This document shows, piece after piece, positions 44,069 to 52,162 of a stretch of 58,817 nt of DNA. A program made the position numbers and the translations under genes. The notes under the pieces are model-generated. The model was not told the origin of the DNA. It saw only the letters and a program-made list of their open reading frames with translations, and made no database searches. How positions within the stretch are numbered: position 1 is the first letter of the stretch; each line of letters begins with the position of its first letter. This DNA comes from an uncultured Alphaproteobacteria bacterium (GTDB lineage Bacteria; Pseudomonadota; Alphaproteobacteria; Rhodobacterales; Rhodobacteraceae): NCBI GenBank assembly GCA_902611605.1, contig CACMAH010000009.1, forward strand, positions 1 through 58,817. Reading direction: 5' to 3'.

Positions 44069-44099
44069 TTGACTCTCCATAAGATGGAGACCCTATATA
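44069..44099 (+). promoter_or_regulatory. MerR/CueR-type promoter for the cytochrome c-prime operon
   Basis: TTGACT (44069-44074), a 19-base spacer and TATATA (44094-44099). The spacer holds a perfect dyad, CTCCAT-AAG-ATGGAG (44075-44089). Transcription would start near 44106, 36 bases before the ATG at 44142, leaving room for the GAGGG ribosome-binding site. The element mirrors the divergent one at 43998-44028: a 26-base arm with two differences, separated by 36 bp. Confidence 0.75.
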
Positions 44100-44141
44100 T
44101 CGTTCTGACTATTTTTAGGAATTTAAATATATGAGGGAAAC

Positions 44142-44585
44142 ATGGTATCTTTAACTCTAAAATTTATTTTTATGGTCATTTTTTTAAGTTCAACATTATT
44201 ACTTGCACATACCGGTGTTAAAAATGAGGATGTTATGAAAAGGATGAACTTAATGAAGTCAATGGCAGAAAATTCCAAAATTATTGGTAAGATGTTAAAA
44301 AAGAAAATACCTTTTAATTTAGAGCAAGCAAAAAGCTCACTCATTGAAATTTCTAAGTTATCAAGATCTACACCTTTAGTATTTGAAAAAATGGCTATGG
44401 ATCCAAAGTCAGAATCTAAAATGATCATTTGGGAAGAATTTGATAATTTTAGAGATCTATCAAATAAACTAGCCGACGATACTTTTTCTGCTGCTAAAAA
44501 TTTATCTGATGTTGATGATTTAAAACCTGTACTTAAGACCATTGCATTAGGTTGCAAAGGATGCCACTCTAGATATCGTGAATAA
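44142..44585 (+). CDS. Cytochrome c-prime family protein
   Basis: A 147-residue periplasmic cytochrome c-prime: signal peptide (about 1-22, LLLAH), four-helix body and the C-terminal haem motif GCKGCHSRYRE at about residue 135. Cytochromes of this type are high-spin haem proteins that bind NO or CO or respond to metal stress. GAGGG four bases before the ATG is a strong ribosome-binding site. It is the first gene behind the plus-strand MerR-type promoter and its stop codon abuts the next cytochrome gene. Confidence 0.9.
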   Translation: MVSLTLKFIFMVIFLSSTLLLAHTGVKNEDVMKRMNLMKSMAENSKIIGKMLKKKIPFNLEQAKSSLIEISKLSRSTPLVFEKMAMDPKSESKMIIWEEFDNFRDLSNKLADDTFSAAKNLSDVDDLKPVLKTIALGCKGCHSRYRE

Positions 44586-45461
44586 ATGAAAGCTTTGATT
44601 TTTAATAGAACTGTACTCTTTACCTTGCCCTTGTTCCTCATTGCTGTGATTGTTTACACTCTTATCACCCAACCAAAAAAATTAACACCCATTGATTTAT
44701 CACTACTAAAGGCAAACCTTGATAATGGAAAAAAAGTGTTCTTAGCTTCTGGCTGTAATAGTTGCCATATAAGTGAGGGTTCTGACAATAAATATTTACT
44801 AACTGGTGGACAAAAGTTTTTTACAAATTTTGGAACATTTGTTGCTCCTAATATTTCAAACAGCAAAGAACATGGGATAGGATCATGGGATTTTTCCGAC
44901 TTTTATAATTCAATAAAATTTGGGCAAAGCCCCTTAGGCGAACATTATTTCCCAGCTTTCCCTTATAATTCATACCAACATATGGATGACAAAGATATTT
45001 ATGATCTATGGACATATTGGAAAACTTTACCTAGTGATGAAACACCAAGTCAGGTACATGATTTAGTTTTTCCATTTAATATCAGACGTAATATTGGAAT
45101 TTGGAAAATCCTTTTTATGAAGGATAAATATTTCGATCAAACAATAGATCGATCAACTTACCTAGTAGAGGCTTTAGGTCATTGTGCAGAATGTCATACA
45201 CCAAGAAATTATCTTGGTGGATTAAAAAGATCATTATGGATGAAAGGTGGAATAAATCCCAGTGGAAAAGGTAAAATACCTAGTATTCATCCAGAAGATT
45301 TAATGTGGACTAAAGAAGAAATAATGGAATACCTTTCATCTGGATTTACTCCAGATTATGATATGGTAGGTGGAAAAATGGCATCTGTTGTTGAAAATAT
45401 ATCTCAATTAAGTGACTTAGATCGTGAATTAATAGCTGATTATTTGTTAAGGATAGAATAA
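44586..45461 (+). CDS. Membrane-anchored di-haem c-type cytochrome
   Basis: A 291-residue protein with an N-terminal anchor (FTLPLFLIAVIVYTLI) and two haem sites: ASGCNSCHIS near residue 58 and GHCAECHTPRNYLGG near residue 200. Layout and spacing resemble cytochrome subunits of membrane alcohol or gluconate dehydrogenases. It starts directly after the stop of the cytochrome c-prime gene, so both share the MerR-type promoter. Electron donors are not encoded nearby. It may pass electrons from a copper-related oxidation to the respiratory chain. Confidence 0.87.
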   Translation: MKALIFNRTVLFTLPLFLIAVIVYTLITQPKKLTPIDLSLLKANLDNGKKVFLASGCNSCHISEGSDNKYLLTGGQKFFTNFGTFVAPNISNSKEHGIGSWDFSDFYNSIKFGQSPLGEHYFPAFPYNSYQHMDDKDIYDLWTYWKTLPSDETPSQVHDLVFPFNIRRNIGIWKILFMKDKYFDQTIDRSTYLVEALGHCAECHTPRNYLGGLKRSLWMKGGINPSGKGKIPSIHPEDLMWTKEEIMEYLSSGFTPDYDMVGGKMASVVENISQLSDLDRELIADYLLRIE

Positions 45462-45525
45462 ATTCACTTTATTGATTATTCATAATATTTGTATTCGAAT
45501 AATTATTAATAGAGTCTGTTTAAAA

Positions 45526-46392
45526 ATGTTTATAAATACAAAACCACTTCATCCAACTTTTGGTGTAATCATTGAAGATGTAGACCTCAACCAAGTTTCT
45601 AAAAACTTTCTTTATAAAGAAATACGCGAATTATTTGAAAATTATTCAGCTATTCTTTTTAAGAATCAAGAAATTTCCGATTATGCTCATATCAGTTTTG
45701 CAAAATTATTTGGAGAACTAGAAAATAGAGAAGCAATGGCAAATAATTCAGATGTAGAATTTGAATTATCATTAGTAACTAACCAAAAAAAAGATAAATC
45801 CGTTTACGATGAATTTGATATAAAAACGTTAGATTTAAAAGCTAATATGCTCTGGCATACCGATAGCACTTTTTTGCCAGTACCTGCTCTTGCAAATATA
45901 ATTACTGCTAAAATAATTCCTTCTTCAGGAGGAGAAACAGAACTAGCATCAACTAGAGTTGCACTTAAAAAACTACCTAAGGATCTTTACCATTATATCA
46001 AAGATAAGAAGATTTGGCATAATCTTTCTCACTCCAGAAAACAAATAAATGAACAACTAGCTGAAGAAACCTATATCAGTAGGTGGCCATCACAAAAATG
46101 GGATGCTATTTTAAAAAATCCAGAGACTGGTGAAAAATCAATATATATAGCCTCTCATTCTTATCAAATTGAAGGAATGAGCGAATTAAACTCCCAAAAA
46201 ATTATTACTGAAGTAATTAATTTCTGTACTCAAAATGAATTTGTTTATTCACACAGCTGGTCACTAGGTGATGTTTTAATTTGGGATGAAAGATCCATTC
46301 TTCATAGAGGACGTCCATGGCCTTATGAAGAACCAAGGACAATGGCAAGTATTTGCGTTTCGGTTGGCAAAAATGATGGTTTTAAAATTTAG
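45526..46392 (+). CDS. TauD/TfdA-family 2-oxoglutarate dioxygenase
   Basis: A 288-residue Fe(II)/2OG dioxygenase of the TauD/TfdA family. The start segment PLHPTFGVIIEDVDL fits the family. Iron ligands are His-Thr-Asp in LWHTDSTFLPVP and the distal His in SILHRGRPWP; Arg in EEPRTM binds 2-oxoglutarate. The frame opens at 45472 with an odd leader; ATG 45526 is the natural start. It lies 64 bp after the di-haem cytochrome on the same strand and might be read from the same promoter. The substrate (taurine, aryl-oxy acid or other) is undetermined. Confidence 0.87.
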   Translation: MFINTKPLHPTFGVIIEDVDLNQVSKNFLYKEIRELFENYSAILFKNQEISDYAHISFAKLFGELENREAMANNSDVEFELSLVTNQKKDKSVYDEFDIKTLDLKANMLWHTDSTFLPVPALANIITAKIIPSSGGETELASTRVALKKLPKDLYHYIKDKKIWHNLSHSRKQINEQLAEETYISRWPSQKWDAILKNPETGEKSIYIASHSYQIEGMSELNSQKIITEVINFCTQNEFVYSHSWSLGDVLIWDERSILHRGRPWPYEEPRTMASICVSVGKNDGFKI

Positions 46393-46431
46393 AATATACA
46401 GTAATCATTCTATAAATGATGGTTCTATAAC

Positions 46432-47739
46432 TCACTTTTTTGCATGATCTGCTACAAATAATTCACCTCCATCTGTTTCAGCTATGCCAAAAAGACGGAG
46501 CATTTTATTTTTTTGCATTTCTTTTAACCAAGAATTTAACTGTTTAGATCCAAATCCATTATTTTCAAACATAGTTACTACAAGGCCATTTTCTAAACAA
46601 GAAATGATTAAGTTATCATCACTTCTTATTTTTTCTACAGCCTCAGCTAACAAATCTACTAACTCTAATCCCGTTGGTGAAGCGTCTAATCCGCTTGCCA
46701 AATAATCTGCTTTAGCGGTTGGGTGTTCAATCCCTCTTAATAGTGGAATTTCTGCATCATATATGTTGGCTAATAGTCCAGGAAAAGCAACTATCGTATT
46801 TATTTCACAATCTAACATCATATCTTTAACATTTTCATCATCAAAAGGTAACTGAGATTCAATTAGATATGATTTAATAAATTCTTTTCTAAAATTAAAA
46901 TTTGTGAATCTAGATCCTAACCACATCATATATGGTAAACCAAACTCCATAACAGCAGCACCTACTTGAACTAAATCATAATCTATTACTGTAAGTTCTT
47001 TTGTTTCGGGATCGTATAATATGTTATCAGGTTTAAAATCGTTATGAACAACAACTTCCCTTTTTGCAGCATCTGATTTTGGAAAAAAAGCTGAACACTG
47101 CATTATTTTTTTATAAACTCCAGTTTTTATTTCTAATTTAAATATTTTTTTTGCAATCTCTGGATTAGGGTTACCAACACCTAATACCGGCATTTGAGTA
47201 TCGAAGCCTGACCAAGGCAAACACCAGCATGGGGCAAATGATGGCATTGGCTTAAGTATTGAAGAAATATTAAGATCTTGTTCTAGGAATTCATTTTTTA
47301 AATCTTGATACCAATCTATTGGAGTTGAATGTAATTTAGCCAATAATTTAGCTACCTTTTCTGAAGGAGCTATGTTTTGGTTAAAGTGAAAAAAATCTTC
47401 CATTACCGAAATACCTGCAGATTTCTCAATATGAAAATCTGCTCCATGTAAGACTATTGGGGGAGCAATTCCATTAAAGCGAAGAATTTCTGTAGCAGCT
47501 AATACACGTTTAAAAGTATTTGGGTGTGAACTCATAATACTTTCATTCCCTTTTACTTTAACTATACATTTTGGAATGTCTCCTTCTGAACAAATAAAAG
47601 TTTTTGCACCACTATTCCCAGAGACATCCCTTATTGAGAGTATTTTTTTTTCAACTTTATCTTGATATATAATATCACTTGCTACCTTAGCTATTTCTTC
47701 AAGGGATGCATCCTTTAAAGATAATTCTGAATAAGACAT
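46432..47739 (-). CDS. APH-family phosphotransferase (small-molecule kinase)
   Basis: A 435-residue kinase-fold protein of the aminoglycoside/choline/methylthioribose kinase group. The catalytic loop is VVHNDFKPDNILYD and the metal-binding IDYDLVQVG follows. The N-terminal lobe has SGNSGAKTFICSEG and KCIVKVKG, with the ATP-binding Lys. A large C-terminal part (about 300-435) is longer than in simple APH kinases and I cannot assign it. A GAGGAA box supports the ATG. Nothing in the neighbourhood shows the substrate. Confidence 0.82.
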   Translation of the reverse strand: MSYSELSLKDASLEEIAKVASDIIYQDKVEKKILSIRDVSGNSGAKTFICSEGDIPKCIVKVKGNESIMSSHPNTFKRVLAATEILRFNGIAPPIVLHGADFHIEKSAGISVMEDFFHFNQNIAPSEKVAKLLAKLHSTPIDWYQDLKNEFLEQDLNISSILKPMPSFAPCWCLPWSGFDTQMPVLGVGNPNPEIAKKIFKLEIKTGVYKKIMQCSAFFPKSDAAKREVVVHNDFKPDNILYDPETKELTVIDYDLVQVGAAVMEFGLPYMMWLGSRFTNFNFRKEFIKSYLIESQLPFDDENVKDMMLDCEINTIVAFPGLLANIYDAEIPLLRGIEHPTAKADYLASGLDASPTGLELVDLLAEAVEKIRSDDNLIISCLENGLVVTMFENNGFGSKQLNSWLKEMQKNKMLRLFGIAETDGGELFVADHAKK

Positions 47740-47785
47740 CTATTCCTCTTTTATCAAATTTCTTAACTTTCTAAATTGATTAAAA

Positions 47786-48232
47786 TTATAGTATTGTGAT
47801 AAATCTAATCCACATCCATACGACTATAGCCGTAGCAGGTACCCAAATAAAAGATCGTACTGGATAACCTCCTTTAATAATCAAGTTATTGAAGAATATG
47901 TGATAAATTGAGTGAATTAGTCTTAAATAAAAAAACCAATAAGCTAAAGTTATAAAATAATCATCTACCTTATTAGTAACATAAATTGAAATGCAAATAA
48001 CATAAAACAAAATTGGAAATTCTAAAAGATTAGATAAATTTCTTTGAGTATTTTTTAATGTAATACTTCCTGTTTCAAATGGAGGATGTCTAAATTCCTC
48101 TCCATCTACTCCTTGTTTATTCATTATTTTATTGAGATATATTTCTTTAAGCCTAAGAGATGTTGCAAGAAGAAAAACCACAGTGGTTAATAATACCATA
48201 TAAAACATAGGTAAAAAAATTTCAGTGCCCAT
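47786..48232 (-). CDS. MAPEG family membrane protein
   Basis: A 148-residue, four-helix membrane protein of the MAPEG family. It has the conserved FRHPPFETGSITLKNTQRNLSNLLEFPILFYV core, where N-QRN and the E are the family glutathione-binding residues in eukaryotic relatives. GGAG six bases before the ATG at 48232 favours this start over the ATG at 48244. It lies 74 bp downstream of a glutathione transferase-like gene on the same strand, which supports a glutathione-linked detoxification theme. Confidence 0.88.
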   Translation of the reverse strand: MGTEIFLPMFYMVLLTTVVFLLATSLRLKEIYLNKIMNKQGVDGEEFRHPPFETGSITLKNTQRNLSNLLEFPILFYVICISIYVTNKVDDYFITLAYWFFYLRLIHSIYHIFFNNLIIKGGYPVRSFIWVPATAIVVWMWIRFITIL

Positions 48233-48306
48233 AGAATACTCCATTTACTTGAATTTAATTGAAGAAACTTCAATTCCACTTTATCGAAATACAAAAATTC
48301 CAATAT

Positions 48307-49020
48307 TTAGATAGGTGCTTTTTCAAATATATCCTCAGATGCCAAAGTTACTTCATCTATTTTACCAACTTCTTCACATATACTCAAAATTGTTGGACAA
48401 TCTTTAAAAGGGTCACCTCCACAAGATTCTCTTAAGATGCCAAAACCAGCAGTTTTTTGTACAGTACGAACACAAGTGTATAAAAATATGTCAGCATACG
48501 AACAAGTTGAACCTGTTAAAAAGGTTTCTTGTTGATTAGATGACAAATGTTTTTCCAAAAAACCTGTTCTCATATGATGTAATTTAGTGAGATTAGCAAC
48601 TCCTTTTTCCTTACCTCCGTCCACAAGTGTATCAGTAAGACGTAAGTTTCTCCAAAATGGTTCATTATGTCCAGTAATAATATCGTGAAAAGGAGATAGA
48701 ACAAAAGAATAGTAATCTTGTGTCCAACTCCAATACATATTAACAAGAGCTGCGTCATCTGGACTTTTTGGAGTTAATGGTCCTGGATATTTGGAAACAA
48801 GGTATAACACGATAGCCATTGAATCGTTTAATTGAAGCCCATTACTATGATCTTTCATCCATGGTACAGTTCCAAATGGTGCTTCGCTATCTTTATCAAA
48901 ATCTTCTCCCATTGGTTTTGAGAGTAGATAATTAAATTTAATATCATGCATCGCACAAATAATTTTTATTTGTAATCCTCTACCAACAACTGGCAAATAA
49001 GCTAAGTCAATCTCTTTCAT
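48307..49020 (-). CDS. Glutathione S-transferase-like protein
   Basis: A 237-residue cytosolic GST-fold protein. The N-terminal thioredoxin-like domain has VVGRGLQIKIICAMHDI and the glutathione-site LNDSMAIVLYLVSKYPG (Asn-Asp-Ser in place of the usual Glu-Ser). The C-terminal helical domain carries SCSYADIFLYTCVRT, the conserved N-capping box. AAAGGGGATA precedes the ATG. It lies upstream of a MAPEG protein on the same strand. Its activity (conjugation or peroxidase) is not determinable. Confidence 0.8.
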   Translation of the reverse strand: MKEIDLAYLPVVGRGLQIKIICAMHDIKFNYLLSKPMGEDFDKDSEAPFGTVPWMKDHSNGLQLNDSMAIVLYLVSKYPGPLTPKSPDDAALVNMYWSWTQDYYSFVLSPFHDIITGHNEPFWRNLRLTDTLVDGGKEKGVANLTKLHHMRTGFLEKHLSSNQQETFLTGSTCSYADIFLYTCVRTVQKTAGFGILRESCGGDPFKDCPTILSICEEVGKIDEVTLASEDIFEKAPI

Positions 49021-49328
49021 TTTTATCCCCTTTAAATTTTTAAAAATTGTAAGCTTTCATATTTTTATTCGCAATATTAAATGTCTTTAGTTTACCTAAA
49101 GTAAGCAAGCTTAAATTATCAAAGATAATTTCACTCGTTCAAAAAATTTTATTTGTTCAACTTTATAATAGAGATTTAATAACCAATTCATTATAACTAG
49201 ACATAAATATAGGGTCTAAATTTTTCTAAAATTTGAGGTTGCAAATAATTAAACATTTCTTGCAGAACTTTATCAGATTATTTTTAAACATCAAAACCCG
49301 ATTAATTTAGTGATAACCAATTTTTTAA
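49021..49328. other. Intergenic stretch of about 310 bases, no gene seen
   Basis: This AT-rich spacer has stop codons in all frames. It lies upstream of the GST gene and downstream of the cohesin-like lipoprotein gene, so it should hold the GST promoter and any lipoprotein terminator. One small perfect inverted repeat is present (AAATTATC at 49113-49120 and GATAATTT at 49124-49131). No strong terminator stands out. Confidence 0.5.
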
Positions 49329-52124
49329 TTAAGCTATTACGAGTGTTGAACCTGATAAAGTTCCTCCATCCATAAATACATCACTTACTGTAAGGGTAGA
49401 TGAATTAGCCAAATCCAAATCAGTCATATTCAAAGTAAAAATAGGATTGGTAAGATCTGTATAATTTGGATAGGAAATAGCCCCTAATTCCAAAACTCCA
49501 TTTGATTTATTCGTATCACCGATTGCACCAATTAATCCAGTGGCAAAGCTTCCGTCTGTATATACTAACTCACTATTAGTAAAACCAATTTTTGCCTCTA
49601 GGCTACCAAACCCATCTCCACCAGCATCTAAAGAACTATCCAAATAAAAATCTAAAACCAAATTTGATCCTGTTCCTGTGTTAGTAACAGAAAAAGCACC
49701 AATAGTTTGTGTAGCAATAATTGAAGAAGGATCACTAGATACATTTTCAAGAGTACCAAAAGTGTCAGTATATGAAGCAGTAACTTTAATTTGTTTTCCT
49801 ACATCATCTTGAGTAAGAGTATATGTGGAATTTGTTGCGTCACTTATTTGAGCATCATCTCTCATCCATTGATAACTCAAAGTCGTAATTCCGTCTTCGT
49901 CAATAATATTGGTAGCTAATACTGATAAAGTAGAACCTTGAGTTGGGTTACCTGTTATGTTTAATTTTCCCGTAGGTTCATCATTTATATTTTGTACTGC
50001 TGATGTGGCGTCGGAAAGTAAAGTTTCAACCACATTTCCACCATCCGTATAAGTAACTTGTGCTGTAATTACAGAATTAACATCTTCTTGCTTTAAAGTA
50101 TAGGTTGATGAAGTGCCAGTTTCTACAGTAGAACCATTTCTTAACCAATTAATAGTAAAACTACCAAGACCATCTGCATCAGCTATGGAAGATGTATCTA
50201 GGGTTAAAACTGAATCTTCCTCAACTGTCCCTGATATAACAGGTTTTCCTGTAGGGGCATCATTTTTATTGGAAATTAAACTTGTCTGAGCTGATGTTAT
50301 TGTTTCAACGGCTCCGGCACCATCAGTATAAGTCCCTAATACCTTAATGGTCTTTCCTACATCATCAGTTCCTAATGTATAGGTTGAGCTAGTTGCTCCA
50401 CTAATAGCCTCATCACCTCTATACCACTGAAAACTAAAATCTCCAAGACCGTCTTGATCAGCTATGGAACTTGTATTGGCGGTAAGAACACTATCTTGAG
50501 CTGTTGTTCCCACTATGATTAATGAACCAGTTGGAGCATCATTTATATTTAAGATTTTAGAACTTGGAGCGGATGTAGCAAGTGTTTCTTTGTTACCTAA
50601 TCCATCAATAAAACTTACAGCTACAGCTACTGTATTATCAACATCAGCTTGAGTGAGAGTATATGTAGAATTGGTTGCTCCAGTTATTGGAACATCACCC
50701 CTCATCCATTGATAACTAAAAGTTGTAATTCCATCCTCATCTGCAACTGAGGAAACATCAGCTGATAGTGTACGTCCTTCAGCGGCTGTACCAGATACTG
50801 TGACAACACCAGTGGGATTATCATTGGCATTTATAACTGTAATTGTAAAATCCTGAAAGGTACTTTTACCTCCTTCATCAATTACCTGAATTGTAATAGA
50901 GAAACTACTTTTTTCCTCATAATTAGGATAATGCCTAAAGTTAACAACTCCGCTGCTCTGATCAATATTTAACCAATATTGATCACCATGAAGAAAAAAT
51001 TTAAGGTTTGAAGTACTTTCATCCTCAACAATAACCCTTCCAACTACTGAGTCAGTAGTATTTTCAGTAAATGTTGAATTAGAAAGTGATTTAATAATGG
51101 GAGGAATATTATTTGATAAAGTTACAGCATTAGAATAATCAGTTAGTGATATCGCTTCATTTTTATCCATATAGTTATCAATTTGATCCACCAACATAGC
51201 ACCTAAAGTTAGTGCACCTTTAGCATTGTCAGAACTTAGATCTGAAACAGATTTAACAACAGTATTTACATTTTCTGCAGCCTTTAACAAATTATCTAAT
51301 TCTTCATTTAGTTTGGCCAGGTCAGTAATTGAAGAAATAGTTGAATGAGCTGTCATAAGTTCAACTGTCTTATTTTTTATTTCAGTCATTAAATCTGATG
51401 AGGACAGATCGACTGTCTGATCCAGAGCAGCTTTTGCCCTCATGACTTCCCCTACAACTTTAAAACCCATATTCAAAAGTTCCTTTTGTATCTCAGGGGT
51501 AATGTTTGATGTATCGGTTGATAATGTCATTGAGGCCTGTGTAGAATTAATGACATTTTGTATTTGATGACTGACTTTTTCAACACTTAAGGCCTGTGTT
51601 GCATTAACACCTGCAGCATAAGGGTTAAAATTTAAAAGATCTATTCCCTCAAGGCCTAATGATTTGGCAAGTTGCTGAACTGTTAAATTACTATTATTAA
51701 CTAAAAGCGTGGATGCAGGAGAAATAACACTCGCTTCTGGTGTTGCCGAAAGGAATCCAGCTGTTGGAGTTGAATTTGTAGAAGTATCATAAGAGCTGAT
51801 AGAATTATATATAGCATAAATCGTTGCATTTGGATTGGTTGCCGTTAATGTAAAAGCACCATTTACATCAGTTGTGGTTTCAGGCTCTCCTTCATCCAAA
51901 TAGAAATTTCCATTGGTATCTGAAAAAACGACGTAATCAACAAGAGGTCCTTTTATAACATTACCGCTAATCTGATTAAGATTATTATTATTTCCCCCAC
52001 TGCCACTGCTACCACCACCACCGCAGGCACCTAAAGCTAATGCTGTTAAAGGAAATAAGGAGAATGTGGATCTAGATTTAAATTTAGAATTCAACTTAAG
52101 ATTTAGTCTTATTTTATTTTCCAT
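49329..52124 (-). CDS. Predicted surface lipoprotein with Ig-like repeats and C-terminal cohesin-like domain
   Basis: A 931-residue exported protein. The N-terminus ends in the lipobox-like LALGAC with Cys34, followed by a Gly/Ser/Asn linker, so it is probably lipidated. Residues about 48-105 form a small beta domain (GNVIKGPLVDYVVFSDTNGN). Residues about 150-340 are helical. Residues about 350-433 are cadherin-like. Four repeats of about 93 residues follow (434-805; DEDG, YQWMRG, STYTLTQ-DV). The last 125 residues resemble a cohesin (IGAFSVTNTG, KIGFTNSELVY, FTLNMTDLDL). It follows the dockerin-bearing protease gene by 38 bp and has a GGAG box. I propose it as the anchoring scaffold. The cohesin call is by pattern and not certain. 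Confidence 0.8.
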   Translation of the reverse strand: MENKIRLNLKLNSKFKSRSTFSLFPLTALALGACGGGGSSGSGGNNNNLNQISGNVIKGPLVDYVVFSDTNGNFYLDEGEPETTTDVNGAFTLTATNPNATIYAIYNSISSYDTSTNSTPTAGFLSATPEASVISPASTLLVNNSNLTVQQLAKSLGLEGIDLLNFNPYAAGVNATQALSVEKVSHQIQNVINSTQASMTLSTDTSNITPEIQKELLNMGFKVVGEVMRAKAALDQTVDLSSSDLMTEIKNKTVELMTAHSTISSITDLAKLNEELDNLLKAAENVNTVVKSVSDLSSDNAKGALTLGAMLVDQIDNYMDKNEAISLTDYSNAVTLSNNIPPIIKSLSNSTFTENTTDSVVGRVIVEDESTSNLKFFLHGDQYWLNIDQSSGVVNFRHYPNYEEKSSFSITIQVIDEGGKSTFQDFTITVINANDNPTGVVTVSGTAAEGRTLSADVSSVADEDGITTFSYQWMRGDVPITGATNSTYTLTQADVDNTVAVAVSFIDGLGNKETLATSAPSSKILNINDAPTGSLIIVGTTAQDSVLTANTSSIADQDGLGDFSFQWYRGDEAISGATSSTYTLGTDDVGKTIKVLGTYTDGAGAVETITSAQTSLISNKNDAPTGKPVISGTVEEDSVLTLDTSSIADADGLGSFTINWLRNGSTVETGTSSTYTLKQEDVNSVITAQVTYTDGGNVVETLLSDATSAVQNINDEPTGKLNITGNPTQGSTLSVLATNIIDEDGITTLSYQWMRDDAQISDATNSTYTLTQDDVGKQIKVTASYTDTFGTLENVSSDPSSIIATQTIGAFSVTNTGTGSNLVLDFYLDSSLDAGGDGFGSLEAKIGFTNSELVYTDGSFATGLIGAIGDTNKSNGVLELGAISYPNYTDLTNPIFTLNMTDLDLANSSTLTVSDVFMDGGTLSGSTLVIA

Positions 52125-52162
52125 TATTTACTCCGTAAAATAATTTTATAATCTTTAAAAAT

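Noticed and set aside
44123-44641. Long minus-strand frame opposite the cytochrome c-prime gene
   Set aside because: The opposite strand has a strong ribosome-binding site, a signal peptide and a CxxCH motif; the minus frame has no recognisable domain.
46404-46420. Small hairpin between the TauD-family and APH-family genes
   Set aside because: A 6-bp AT-rich stem without a T run is too weak to call a terminator.
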